Below are positions 1-8,570 of a DNA stretch of 64,000 nucleotides, piece after piece. The stretch is taken from assembly GCF_014651695.1 (NCBI RefSeq), contig NZ_BMXJ01000011.1, positions 1 through 64,000 of the forward strand. Direction: 5' to 3'. A model generated the notes under the pieces. That model had not been told where the DNA came from and searched no databases. It saw nothing but the letters and a program-made list of their open reading frames with translations. The number at the start of each line of letters is the position of its first letter. Position 1 is the stretch's first letter. The DNA is from Nocardiopsis terrae (lineage in GTDB: Bacteria; Actinomycetota; Actinomycetes; Streptosporangiales; Streptosporangiaceae). The position numbers and the translations under genes are program-made.

Positions 1-337
1 GCCCGTGTGCTTCGTTTGCCTTGGCGTTTCCACCGGGCTTTTGAAGCGGCTCTCCGAAGTTTACATGTTCCGAGCACTGCTCGAACCACTCTGTTTCGGA
101 AGAGAAGATGTCTGACTCGAATATCCGATCACGCCCGCAGAGAGCCCGCGTTCGCTTCGACCGAGAGATCGTGGCCCCCTAGCGGCCTTGGGCCGGTCGG
201 AGGCGACTCGGAGAACATTACCCCCCGGCTCGGGGCGATGCAAACCCTGGAATCAGTGACCTGGGTCACACCTTGTTGCGTCGCGGGTGCGTCCCCCGCA
301 GCATCCCCCCGACACCTCGGCCCCCTTCTCGGCACCC
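1..337. other. Left-edge intergenic stretch, no convincing gene
   Basis: I see no recognisable gene here. A 24-codon ATG frame at 108-182 (+) has AGAGAAG just upstream and ends in TAG. Its short Arg-rich product resembles nothing I know, so it is recorded only as a possibility. The stretch lies downstream of the phosphatase gene on the minus strand. Confidence 0.4.
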
Positions 338-811
338 TCAGTTGAGGATGCTCCCGGTGCCCGTCCCCGGCGCGGTGTAGAGCCACTCCACTTCGAGCTC
401 CACCGCGGCGACGGTCGCCGGGGAGTAGGCGACGAGGGCCTCACTCCCGACGAAGGACGCGGCCACCTGGGCGACTGCCGGGTTGTGGCCGACCAGCAGG
501 ACCGTACGTACCCCGGGGTCCACATAGCTGACCAGTTCCAGGAGTTCATCCGCCGACGCGAGGTAGGCGGCCTCCGTGTAGTCGACCTCCGGTGAAAGCT
601 CCATGGCTCCCAGCACCCCGTCCAGGGTCTGGCGGGTGCGCCTGGCAGCGGAGCAGATCACGTGGTCCGGTTCATAGCTCCGCTCGGTGAGCAGCTGTCC
701 GACCCGCTCGGCCTGTCGACGCCCCTTGTCGGTGAGCTCCCGGTCGTGGTCCATAACGCCGTACCCGTCTTCGGCCTTGGCGTGACGCATCAGCAGGAGT
801 GTCCGGGTCAT
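338..811 (-). CDS. SixA-like histidine phosphatase
   Basis: This 157-aa protein belongs to the histidine phosphatase (phosphoglycerate mutase-like) superfamily, in the SixA-type small branch. The catalytic RHG-type motif is seen as LLLMRHAKAE at residues 5-14, with His10 as the phosphate acceptor. A second core histidine sits in VLLVGHNPAV near residue 110. SixA enzymes remove phosphate from phosphohistidine in proteins such as Hpt domains. The true substrate here is unknown, and no two-component partner lies next to it. The ATG overlaps the stop of the tiny upstream frame (ATGA), so the two are probably translationally coupled. The length is normal for the family. Confidence 0.85.
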   Translation of the reverse strand: MTRTLLLMRHAKAEDGYGVMDHDRELTDKGRRQAERVGQLLTERSYEPDHVICSAARRTRQTLDGVLGAMELSPEVDYTEAAYLASADELLELVSYVDPGVRTVLLVGHNPAVAQVAASFVGSEALVAYSPATVAAVELEVEWLYTAPGTGTGSILN

Positions 812-900
812 GACGCCAACACCGTCGCGACCACGGACAGCAGGCCGATGAAGCCCACCATCACCCCCACGACGACCAACAGCCCTTTCATTCCCGACAC
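808..900 (-). CDS. Small single-span membrane peptide coupled to the phosphatase
   Basis: This is a 30-codon frame whose stop overlaps the phosphatase ATG in an ATGA arrangement. The GTG start at 900 has AGGAG ten bases upstream; an in-frame ATG at 891 would give 27 residues. The product is almost entirely one hydrophobic helix (MKGLLVVVGVMVGFIGLLSV), so it should be a membrane microprotein. Single-span peptides of this kind are often left out of annotation. The coupling suggests it is expressed together with the SixA-like protein. I recognise no family. The evidence is the ribosome site, the overlap and the clean hydrophobic profile. Confidence 0.5.
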   Translation of the reverse strand: MSGMKGLLVVVGVMVGFIGLLSVVATVLAS

Positions 901-1098
901 CGTCGAACCACTCCTCTTGACCGTTCCGGACCGTTCCAGTGCGGTCCCGTACATCCAGGTTAGGTGTGCCCTTCCATGCCGGAACCGGGCCCCCGGCCCG
1001 GCCCCGGGCAGCCCCGCCCTGACCCCCGACCCCGATCGTCCCGATCCCGATCGGCGCGACCCTGATCGACCCGGCCCGAACCGGCCCGACCGCAAGCG

Positions 1099-1130
1099 GC
1101 GCGGCCGCCCGGGATTCCGGACGGCCGCGC
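1099..1130 (-). terminator. Hairpin downstream of hppA
   Basis: The arms 1099-1107 and 1122-1130 (GCGCGGCCG / CGGCCGCGC) form a 9-bp perfect stem with a 14-nt loop, about 120 bases past the hppA stop. There is no T tract, which is usual for actinomycete terminators. Confidence 0.5.
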
Positions 1131-1252
1131 GTGGATGTCGGGGCTGTGGATGTCGGGGGGACGGCGGAGGAACCGCGCAGACGTCGCCTCGGCCGCGGCC
1201 AGGAGGACCTGCGACCAGGACGGCCGTCAGGGGGGCCGCACCGGAACGGTTG

Positions 1253-3715
1253 TCAGCCCTGGCCCGCGTCCCCGGCCCGGGCCTCCTCCTTCCGGTCCCC
1301 GTCCTGGTCCTCCGGGCCCGTGTCAGTACCGTCCCCGGCAGCCGCGGAGTCCTCCCCGCCCCCGGTGGCGGCGCTGCCGCCACCCGACTCGGGGGCGTCC
1401 TTGGGCGCGGACTCACCACCGATCTCCGCAAGGTCGGTCTCGGTGCCGGAGCCCCGGTTCTTCGACCACAGGACGGCGCCGACGAGCACGCCGACCGCGA
1501 CCGCGGTCACCCCGACCCTCAGGGCGGTGTTGTCCGCGTAGATCACCACACTGGGCGCGACGATCAGGGCGACGAGGTTCATCACCTTGAGCAGCGGGTT
1601 GATGGCCGGGCCCGCGGTGTCCTTGAAGGGGTCGCCGACGGTGTCGCCGATGACCGTGGCCTCATGGGCCGCGGAACCCTTGCCGCCGTGGTGGCCGTCC
1701 TCCACGAGCTTCTTCGCGTTGTCCCAGGCGCCGCCGGAGTTGGACAGGAACACCGCCATGAGCACCCCGGCGGCGATGGCACCGCCGAGGAAGGCGCCGA
1801 GCGGTGCGTACCCGAAGGCGAACCCGACGGCGATCGGGGCGAGGACCGCCAGGAGGCCGGGGGTGACCAGTTCCCGCAGCGAGTCCTTGGTGCAGATGTC
1901 GACGACGCGCGCGTACTCGGGCTTCTCCGTGCCGTCCATGATCCCCGGGCGGGTGCGGAACTGGTTGCGCACTTCCAGGACCACGCGCTGGGCGGCGCGG
2001 CCCACCGCCATGATCGCCAGACCGGAGAAGAAGAACACCACGCTGGCACCGATGATCACGCCGACGAGCACGTCGGGCTGGTCCAGGGAGAGGGAGAAGA
2101 CCTCCGTGTCACCGAGGCGCTCCTGGACGGAGGTGCGGAACGCCCCGAAGAGCGCGGTGGCGGCCAGGACCGCCGTGGCGATCGCGATGCCCTTGGTGAT
2201 CGCCTTGGTGGTGTTGCCGACGGCGTCGAGCCCGGTGAGGATGTCGGCGCCCCTGCCCTCGACGTCTCCGGACATCTCCGCGATGCCCTGGGCGTTGTCG
2301 GAGACCGGCCCGAAGGTGTCCATCGCCACGATGATGCCGACGGTGGTGAGGAGGCCGGTTCCGGCGAGGGCCACGGCGAACAGGCTGAGGGTGATGGAGC
2401 CGCCGCCGAGCAGGAACGCGGCGTACACGGCGCCCGCGATGAGCAGGGCCGAGTAGACCGCGGACTCCAGCCCCACCGAGATGCCGGAGAGGATGACGGT
2501 GGCCGCACCGGTCTTCGAGCTCTCGCCGATGTCCTTGACCGGGCGCTTGTCGGTTTCGGTGAAGTAGCCGGTGAGCAGCTGGATGGCGGCGGCGAGCACC
2601 AGGCCGATGAGGACCGCCGCAACCGCGATGAACCTCGGGTCGGGGTCGGTGCCCGCGGCGCTGATCTCCTCCATGACGGTGTCGCTGACTCCGGACATCT
2701 CCTCGAAGCTGCCGGGCAGGTACCAGAAGGCGGTCGCGGTGACCAGGAGCGCGGAGATGGCGGCGGAGATGAAGAAGCCCCGGTTGATCGCGGTCATCGC
2801 GGTCCGGTCCTTGGCCCTGGGCGCCACGATGAAGATGCCGATGATGGCGGTGATGACACCGATCATCGGGACCAGCAGCGGGAAGACCAGGCCTTCGGTG
2901 CCGAAGGCGACGCGGCCGAGGATGAGCGAGGCGACGAGCACCACGGCGTAGGACTCGAAGAGGTCGGCGGCCATACCCGCGCAGTCCCCGACGTTGTCCC
3001 CGACGTTGTCCGCGATGGTGGCGGCGTTGCGCGGGTCGTCCTCCGGGATGCCCTGTTCGACCTTGCCGACGAGGTCGGCGCCGACGTCGGCCGCCTTGGT
3101 GAAGATGCCGCCGCCGACACGCATGAACATCGCGAGGAGGGCGGCACCGAAGCCGAAGCCCTCCAGGACGATGGGGGCGTCGCCCCGGTAGAGGATGACG
3201 ACGAGGGCGGCGCCGAACAGTCCGAGGCCGACGGTGATCATGCCGGCGACGCCACCGGTGCGGAAGGCGATCCGCATGGCCTTGTGGTTGTCGTTCTCAC
3301 CGCCGCCGCGTGCGGCCGCGGCGACCCGGACGTTGCCGCGTACCGCGAGCCACATCCCGATGAAGCCGGTGGCTGCGGACAGCAGGGCGCCCAGGGCGAA
3401 GAAGACCGACCTGCCGATGGCGATGCCCCAGGTGTCCGCTGGTAGCAGGAGCAGGAGCAGGGGAATGGCGACGATGAACACCGCGAGAGTTTGGAACTGG
3501 CGTTTCAGGTAGGCCGCGGCGCCTTCCTGGACCGCGAACGCGATGTTGCGCATTCGTTCGGTGCCCTGGCCGGCGGCGAGGACCTCGCGGACCAGCATCC
3601 CCGCGACGGCGAGTGCGAGTAGCGCGACGACCATGACGACGATGACGAGGGTGAGGTCCCGGCCCTCCAACGCCAGGGCGATGCCGCTTTCAGTAGCGAG
3701 ATTGAGCCCAGACAA
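1253..3715 (-). CDS. hppA: K+-independent H+-translocating pyrophosphatase
   Basis: This is a membrane-integral pyrophosphatase of 820 aa that hydrolyses PPi and pumps protons across the plasma membrane. About 16 hydrophobic helices are visible. The PPi/Mg site motifs are present as DVGADLVGKVEQGIPEDDPR, DNVGDNVGD, and the C-terminal GDTVGDPFKDTAGPAINPL. The K+-dependence position reads GNTTKAITKG: Lys replaces the Ala of potassium-dependent enzymes, which marks the K+-independent subclass. I place the start at TTG 3715 because AAGGAGG lies five bases before it and the first helix follows; the open frame upstream is unlike the family. After the last helix there is an unusual acidic, Gly/Asp/Glu-rich tail of roughly 70 residues. 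Confidence 0.95.
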   Translation of the reverse strand: MSGLNLATESGIALALEGRDLTLVIVVMVVALLALAVAGMLVREVLAAGQGTERMRNIAFAVQEGAAAYLKRQFQTLAVFIVAIPLLLLLLPADTWGIAIGRSVFFALGALLSAATGFIGMWLAVRGNVRVAAAARGGGENDNHKAMRIAFRTGGVAGMITVGLGLFGAALVVILYRGDAPIVLEGFGFGAALLAMFMRVGGGIFTKAADVGADLVGKVEQGIPEDDPRNAATIADNVGDNVGDCAGMAADLFESYAVVLVASLILGRVAFGTEGLVFPLLVPMIGVITAIIGIFIVAPRAKDRTAMTAINRGFFISAAISALLVTATAFWYLPGSFEEMSGVSDTVMEEISAAGTDPDPRFIAVAAVLIGLVLAAAIQLLTGYFTETDKRPVKDIGESSKTGAATVILSGISVGLESAVYSALLIAGAVYAAFLLGGGSITLSLFAVALAGTGLLTTVGIIVAMDTFGPVSDNAQGIAEMSGDVEGRGADILTGLDAVGNTTKAITKGIAIATAVLAATALFGAFRTSVQERLGDTEVFSLSLDQPDVLVGVIIGASVVFFFSGLAIMAVGRAAQRVVLEVRNQFRTRPGIMDGTEKPEYARVVDICTKDSLRELVTPGLLAVLAPIAVGFAFGYAPLGAFLGGAIAAGVLMAVFLSNSGGAWDNAKKLVEDGHHGGKGSAAHEATVIGDTVGDPFKDTAGPAINPLLKVMNLVALIVAPSVVIYADNTALRVGVTAVAVGVLVGAVLWSKNRGSGTETDLAEIGGESAPKDAPESGGGSAATGGGEDSAAAGDGTDTGPEDQDGDRKEEARAGDAGQG

Positions 3716-4277
3716 TCCGTCCTCCTTGAGACGGGCACGTCCTTTTCGGCCCCGTTGCCGAAGGTGTGCGGGACGTTTGCCTCGTGGGCTCCGGCGCCGC
3801 GCACCGCCGTGGGCGTACCGCCGCCCGAAAGGCTCCTGAACTGGCTCGACGGCACGCTTGTCGGGGTCGAAGCAGTGCCACCTTTCTGTGTGGTGCACGC
3901 CGCCCGCAGTTACTCACGCGCGGACGGTGATCCGGGGATTCTACGCACGGGAGGGATTGAACATCAGTGCCCGTTCGGCATTTGCCCAGGAGGAATTAAA
4001 GATGTGACCGCATGGTGATCTCAAGAAACGGATAAATGCCTTTATTCACTCTCGCGGCCATACATGACGTCGCATAATGCATTAACGCCATGTTAACGCT
4101 AAATCACGCATACAGCCATAAAAGGGAAAGCTTCCCCTTGGGCCCCAAAGTGCACACGGACCTCGGCAGCCCCTGAAGAACCAGGACTGCGCGGGCGCCT
4201 GTCCCACCCCGGGCAGGGCTCACCCCCGTGGACCTGCCGGGAGTTCCCTCAGAAGGAGTTTTCCGGCCCGGACAGAA
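3716..4277. other. hppA upstream region, comparatively AT-rich, no gene
   Basis: No gene is seen. The segment 3950-4130 is much richer in A/T than the rest of the window. On the minus strand TTAATG (4080-4085) and TATGGC (4057-4062) are exactly 17 bases apart and form a candidate hppA promoter. That would give hppA a leader of more than 300 bases. No riboswitch class was recognised. Confidence 0.35.
4208..4241 (-). terminator. Possible terminator after the hydrolase-DUF309 gene
   Basis: CCCGGGCAGG (4208-4217) can pair with CCTGCCGGG (4233-4241) with one bulged G. It lies 37 bases beyond the stop codon. Confidence 0.35.
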
Positions 4278-5708
4278 CTACGCTCCGCGCAACCGCATCC
4301 CCGAGGGGTCGATCCCGTCCCCGGAGGTCGCACGCCCGGCGTCCAGGTCCTCGGCCAGTGCCCGGGCGAACGCCGCCACACCGGCCGTGTCCACACCGTG
4401 CGGAGCGTGCGGACCGAAGACCTCCACCCGGTCCGCTCCGCGCCTCAACAGGCGGGCCGCACCGACCCGGTTGCCCCGCTGGGCGTGTGTGACACCGACC
4501 GCGGTCTGCGCCAGCCCCCGCCACAGCTCCCGTTCCGACTCCGGGGCGGACTTCCAGACGGCTTCGAGCACCTCGTGGGCGGTGAAGGCGAAACCCCCGT
4601 CGAGCAGACGCTGGGCCTCCTCGATCCCCTCCTGCGCGGTGAACTCGGCATCGTCGGGCACACGTTCGACCTCACCGACACTGCCGTGCGGCATCGGACG
4701 GCCGTAGCGGTCCCTCGGCCGCTGGTTCTGGGCCTGCCCGGTCTCGTTGCGGTCTCGGGCACCATCCGCCCCGCCCGTGCGTGTCTCCACCAATGCTCCA
4801 CCGCCGTTCGCGCCGTCGATCTCCCGCAACCACCCTACGAGAGCACTCTCCACCTCACGCGGGCGCTCCTCGTGGGGAAAGTGCCCGGCACCCGCCACCA
4901 GCGTCCACCGGTACGGCCCGGAGACCAACTGCCGGGAGGAGCCGGCTGTCCCCGGCGGACACACCGGGTCCAGGGCGCCGTGCAGTTGGAGGACGGGGAC
5001 CCCGACCGGGGCCCGCATCCGTGTGCTGTACCTGAGCCCGTCCGTACGCCACCGCGAGCGGAAGATCCAGCGGTGGTACTCCAGCGAGCAGTGCGAGACC
5101 TTCGGGATCGCGAACGCGCGCCGGTAACGTTCCTCGGCTTCCCGGTCCGGCCACCCCGGTCCGGACCATTCGTCCAGGAGCTCACCCACCCGGACGCAGC
5201 CGTCCGCGAGGAGCCGGTGCTCGGGGAGGACGGGCACCTGGGCCCGGAGCATGTGCCGCACCCCCGGCCCCGGGCGGAGGAGGAGCCTCGCCGCGCGCCG
5301 GGGATGGGGTGCGGACACCGCGGCCAGGGCGCGCACCTCGTCCGGGTGGTAGGCGGTCATGGTCCATCCGACGAGCCCGCCGACACCGTGTCCGACCACG
5401 ACGGCGTCCGCGGCGCCGAGCGCACGGACCAGGCTCGCCATGTCCTGGGAGAGGCCGACCAGGTCGTAGCCGCGCGGCGTCTTGTCACTGGCTCCGTAGC
5501 CGCGCAGGTCGACCGCGACGGCCCGGTACCCGGCCCCGGCCAGCCCGGCCAGCTGTGCCCGCCACGCCCACCAGAACTGGGGGAAGCCGTGCAGGAGGAG
5601 AACGAGGGGGCCGTCGCCGAGTTCGGCCACGTGGAACCGGGCACCGGCGGCGCTGACCGTCCGGTGGGTCCAGGGGCCGTCGAGATAGGCCGCCGAATCG
5701 TCCAGCAC
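4278..5708 (-). CDS. Alpha/beta-hydrolase fused to a DUF309 domain
   Basis: This 476-aa fusion has residues 1-300 as an alpha/beta hydrolase of the epoxide-hydrolase-like type (HGFPQFWWAWR oxyanion-hole region, HGALDPV acid loop, GAGHFPHEERP catalytic-His loop). Residues 350-470 are a DUF309 helical domain (EEAQRLLDGGFAFTAHEVLE, then ELWRGLAQTAVGVTHAQRGN). The nucleophile elbow, usually GH[D/S]xGG, reads GHGVGG, so the catalytic residue is Gly and the hydrolase part may be inactive. No stop separates the domains, although a GTG near 4793 has GGTGGAG upstream and could start DUF309 separately. The gene starts at GTG 5708, six bases after the holin-like gene, so the pair is probably an operon. 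Confidence 0.8.
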   Translation of the reverse strand: MLDDSAAYLDGPWTHRTVSAAGARFHVAELGDGPLVLLLHGFPQFWWAWRAQLAGLAGAGYRAVAVDLRGYGASDKTPRGYDLVGLSQDMASLVRALGAADAVVVGHGVGGLVGWTMTAYHPDEVRALAAVSAPHPRRAARLLLRPGPGVRHMLRAQVPVLPEHRLLADGCVRVGELLDEWSGPGWPDREAEERYRRAFAIPKVSHCSLEYHRWIFRSRWRTDGLRYSTRMRAPVGVPVLQLHGALDPVCPPGTAGSSRQLVSGPYRWTLVAGAGHFPHEERPREVESALVGWLREIDGANGGGALVETRTGGADGARDRNETGQAQNQRPRDRYGRPMPHGSVGEVERVPDDAEFTAQEGIEEAQRLLDGGFAFTAHEVLEAVWKSAPESERELWRGLAQTAVGVTHAQRGNRVGAARLLRRGADRVEVFGPHAPHGVDTAGVAAFARALAEDLDAGRATSGDGIDPSGMRLRGA

Positions 5709-5714
5709 CCGGGG

Positions 5715-6197
5715 CTAACGGTTGGCGGGTGCGGAGGCCCCGTTGTCCCGGGCGACCTCCTGGTCCCGGGGCGGGCGGATCTCGCCGCGCAGAATCCCCA
5801 TGAGACGGGAGGTGGTGACCGCTGTGCGGGCCAGGCCCTGACGGCGGCGCAGGTTGATCACGGCGAACAGGACGAAGAGCGCGGCGATCAGCAGGTAGAA
5901 GCCGGTGACGGCCAGGAAGGAGAGCCAGAGGGCCCACCCGGCCACTTCGGCGAGGAAGAGGCCCGCGGTGATCGAGAACAGGATCGCGACGAGGTGGAGC
6001 AGCACACCGGCGGCCCCGAACTCCCCGACGCTCTTGCCGATCCTGGTCGCGTCCGCCTTGGCCTCAAGCTTGGCGAGCTTGATCTCGAGCCGCACGATGC
6101 GGGAGAGGTTGTCGGTGGCGTCGGAGACCAGCGCACCGATGGAACGGTCGGTGTCGCTGGCAGCGCCAGGTTGGCCGGCACCCGGCTTGTCCACCAT
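5715..6197 (-). CDS. Actinobacterial holin-X / DUF1469-type membrane protein
   Basis: This 160-aa membrane protein resembles the 'phage holin family' (Actinobacterial Holin-X, DUF1469) that is common in actinomycete chromosomes. Residues 10-55 form an amphipathic N-terminal helix (SIGALVSDATDNLSRIVRLE), followed by two transmembrane hairpin helices around 63-85 and 90-115, and a basic tail. Despite the family name there is no phage context; a role in the cell envelope is more likely but unproven. I chose ATG 6195-6197 because AGAAGGGA lies nine bases upstream. The longer open frame adds only an implausible basic extension. It is first in a two-gene unit with the hydrolase-DUF309 fusion. Confidence 0.75.
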   Translation of the reverse strand: MVDKPGAGQPGAASDTDRSIGALVSDATDNLSRIVRLEIKLAKLEAKADATRIGKSVGEFGAAGVLLHLVAILFSITAGLFLAEVAGWALWLSFLAVTGFYLLIAALFVLFAVINLRRRQGLARTAVTTSRLMGILRGEIRPPRDQEVARDNGASAPANR

Positions 6198-6328
6198 CGT
6201 GGGGATTCCCTTCTCTCGGTCCGTACACGCGGATGATCCTCCGCATCCTCGCACATGCCTTACCACTGATGTCTCTCACGGCACGCAAAACAGCGGTGTT
6301 CGGTTCCCTCACCCGGGTGAGCGGGAAC

Positions 6329-6362
6329 GGCGCCCCGCCCCCGTGGAAGGGGGCGGGGCGCC
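6329..6362 (-). terminator. Strong terminator of acs
   Basis: A perfect 14-bp stem (6329-6342 with 6349-6362) closes a 6-nt loop GTGGAA, 33 bases past the acs stop codon. Confidence 0.85.
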
Positions 6363-6395
6363 GTGGTGTCCGTACCGGACGGTGACCCGAAGGGG

Positions 6396-8366
6396 TCAGT
6401 CGCCCTTCTTGACGGAGGGCAGCTGCTTGGCGATCACGTCCATGATCGAGGAGTCGGTGAGGGTGGAGGTGTCACCGATGGCCCGCCCCTCCGCGATGTC
6501 GCGCAGCAGGCGACGCATGATCTTGCCGGAGCGGGTCTTGGGCAGTTCGGGTACGGCGAGGAGCCGGGCGGGCTTGGCGATGGGGCCGAGCGAGGCCCCG
6601 ACGTGGTCGCGCAGCTCACGGACCAGGTCCTCCGGCACCGCATCGGCGCCGCCGCGCAGGATGACGAAACCGACGATGGCCTGCCCGGTCACCTTGTCGG
6701 TGGCGCCGACGACGGCGGCCTCGGCCACCTTCGGATGGGAGACCAGGGCGGACTCCACCTCGGTGGTGGAGAGGTTGTGACCGGAGACGAGCATGACGTC
6801 GTCCACGCGGCCGAGCAGCCACATGTCCCCGTCCTCGTCCTTCTTGGCACCGTCACCCGGGAAGTAGAGGCCCTCGAAACGCGACCAGTAGGTGTCCCGG
6901 TAGCGCTGGTCGTCACCCCAGATGCCGCGGAGCATGGCCGGCCACGGCTCGCGGATCACGATGAAACCGCCCTCGCCGTCGGGGACGGACTCGCCCGCCT
7001 CGTCCACCACGTCGGCGACGATGCCCGGGAGGGCGCGCATCGCCGCACCCGGCTTGCCCGAGGTGACACCGGGCAGCGGGCTGACCATGATCGCGCCGGT
7101 CTCGGTCTGCCACCAGGTGTCCACGACAGGGGTCTTCCCGCCGCCGATCTTCTCCCGGTACCACATGTAGGCCTCGGGGTTGATCGGCTCGCCGACCGAG
7201 CCGATGACCCGCAGGCTCGACAGGTCGTACTTCGCGGGGATCTCGTCGCCCCACTTCATGAAGGTGCGGATCGCCGTGGGCGCCATGTAGGCGATGGTGA
7301 CCTTGTACTTCTCGATGATCTCCCAGAAGCGGCCCTTGTGCGGGGTGTCCGGGGTGCCCTCGTACATGACGACGGTCGCCGCGTTGGAGAGCGGTCCGTA
7401 GACGATGTAGGAGTGGCCGGTCACCCAGCCGATGTCGGCGGCGCACCAGTAGACGTCGGTCTCCGGCTTGAGGTCGAAGACCGCCCAGTGGGTGTAGGAG
7501 GCCTGCGTGAGGTAGCCGCCGGTGGTGTGCAGGATGCCCTTGGGCTTGGCCGTGGTCCCGCTCGTGTACATGATGTACAGCGGGTCCTCGGCGTCGTGGG
7601 CCTCGGGGGTGTGCTCGGCGCTGGCGGAGCCGACGGCGTCGTGCCACCACACGTCGCGCTCGTTCCACTCGACGTCCTGGCCGGTGCGGCGGACGACGAG
7701 GACGTTCTCGACCGCGGGCCGGTCGGCGACGGCGCCGTCGACGGCGGGCTTGAGTGCGCTGGGCTTACCGCGCCGGTAACCACCGTCCGCGGTGATGACG
7801 AGCTTGGCCTGGCTGTCGTCCAGGCGCTGGCCGAGGGCGTCCACCGAGAAACCGCCGAAGACGACCATGTGCACCGCGCCGATCCGGGCGCAGGCGAGCA
7901 TGGCCACGACGGTCTCGGGGATCATCGGCATGTAGATGGCGACGCGGTCGCCCTTGCCGACGCCCAGCGAGGTGAGGGCGTTGGCGGCCTGGGAGACCTG
8001 GTCCTTGAGGTCGGCGTAGGTGATGGTGCGGCTGTCGCCGGGCTCCCCCTCCCACTGGATGGCGGCGCGGTCGCCCAGGCCCGCCTCGACGTGGCGGTCC
8101 ACGCAGTTGACGGAGGCGTTCAGCCTGCCGCCGACGAACCACTTGGCGTAGGGCGGATCCCAGTCCAGGACGGTGTCCCAGGGCTGCTCCCACTGGAGCC
8201 TGCGGGCCTGCTCCTCCCAGAAGCCGAGTCGGTCCTGCGCCGCGGCGTCATAGGCGTCCGCCTTGACGTTGGCGTTCTCGGCGAGGTCCGCGGGCGGCGG
8301 GAAGCTCCGGGTCTCGTGGAGAAGGTTGGACAGTGTCTCCTGGCTCGGGGGAGTGCTGTCGGCCAC
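6396..8366 (-). CDS. acsA: Acetyl-CoA synthetase (AMP-forming)
   Basis: This 656-aa enzyme activates acetate to acetyl-CoA through acetyl-AMP in the cytoplasm. All core ANL motifs are present: the P-loop-like YTSGTTAKPKG near 275, WWQTETG near 420, YFPGDGA near 510, the hinge/A8 motif GRVDDVMLVSGHNLSTTEVE, and PKTRSGKIMRR with the catalytic Lys at about 615. That lysine is the acetylation site controlled by acetyltransferases and sirtuins in other bacteria. The length and the Trp pocket are typical of Acs rather than longer-chain acyl-CoA synthetases. The GTG start has AAGGAGA seven bases upstream. The gene is divergent from the Fic-like gene, a pairing also seen in Streptomyces. Confidence 0.96.
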   Translation of the reverse strand: MADSTPPSQETLSNLLHETRSFPPPADLAENANVKADAYDAAAQDRLGFWEEQARRLQWEQPWDTVLDWDPPYAKWFVGGRLNASVNCVDRHVEAGLGDRAAIQWEGEPGDSRTITYADLKDQVSQAANALTSLGVGKGDRVAIYMPMIPETVVAMLACARIGAVHMVVFGGFSVDALGQRLDDSQAKLVITADGGYRRGKPSALKPAVDGAVADRPAVENVLVVRRTGQDVEWNERDVWWHDAVGSASAEHTPEAHDAEDPLYIMYTSGTTAKPKGILHTTGGYLTQASYTHWAVFDLKPETDVYWCAADIGWVTGHSYIVYGPLSNAATVVMYEGTPDTPHKGRFWEIIEKYKVTIAYMAPTAIRTFMKWGDEIPAKYDLSSLRVIGSVGEPINPEAYMWYREKIGGGKTPVVDTWWQTETGAIMVSPLPGVTSGKPGAAMRALPGIVADVVDEAGESVPDGEGGFIVIREPWPAMLRGIWGDDQRYRDTYWSRFEGLYFPGDGAKKDEDGDMWLLGRVDDVMLVSGHNLSTTEVESALVSHPKVAEAAVVGATDKVTGQAIVGFVILRGGADAVPEDLVRELRDHVGASLGPIAKPARLLAVPELPKTRSGKIMRRLLRDIAEGRAIGDTSTLTDSSIMDVIAKQLPSVKKGD

Positions 8367-8570
8367 TGTGATTCTCCTTACGTTGGCTGTGGGTCCAATT
8401 AATCATGTGGTCCAGACCGCGTGAACATCCGGGGCGGCGTCCAGCGGCGGTGGGGGCCGGGCACGCGGCGAACGGCCGGTGAGCGGTCGCCTGTCCGCGA
8501 CGAGCGGTCCCGTGCGCCCGGTCCGGGTGGTGTGAGCGCACGGGGTTACCGCCGCGTAGTGTTGTTTTCC

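Noticed and set aside
108..182. 24-codon ATG frame near the left edge
   Set aside because: It has an acceptable ribosome site but no similarity, no coupling to a gene, and could easily arise by chance.
1010..1090. Repeated CCCGATC/GACCC units resembling a short tandem array
   Set aside because: The units vary in length and sequence; this is low-complexity intergenic DNA, not a CRISPR or regular repeat.
662..3445. A very long + strand open frame (927 codons) opposite hppA and the phosphatase
   Set aside because: It is a shadow of the hppA gene in GC-rich DNA; its translation is low-complexity Gly/Arg/Asp/Val with no domain, while the minus strand encodes a complete known enzyme.
5715..6197. 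Prophage remnant, because of the holin-like protein
   Set aside because: This family is widespread in actinobacterial chromosomes; there are no other phage genes nearby and it is in an operon with an ordinary hydrolase-type gene.
6363..8402. A 679-codon + strand frame opposite acsA
   Set aside because: The opposite strand is a full acetyl-CoA synthetase; the + translation is repetitive and without motifs.
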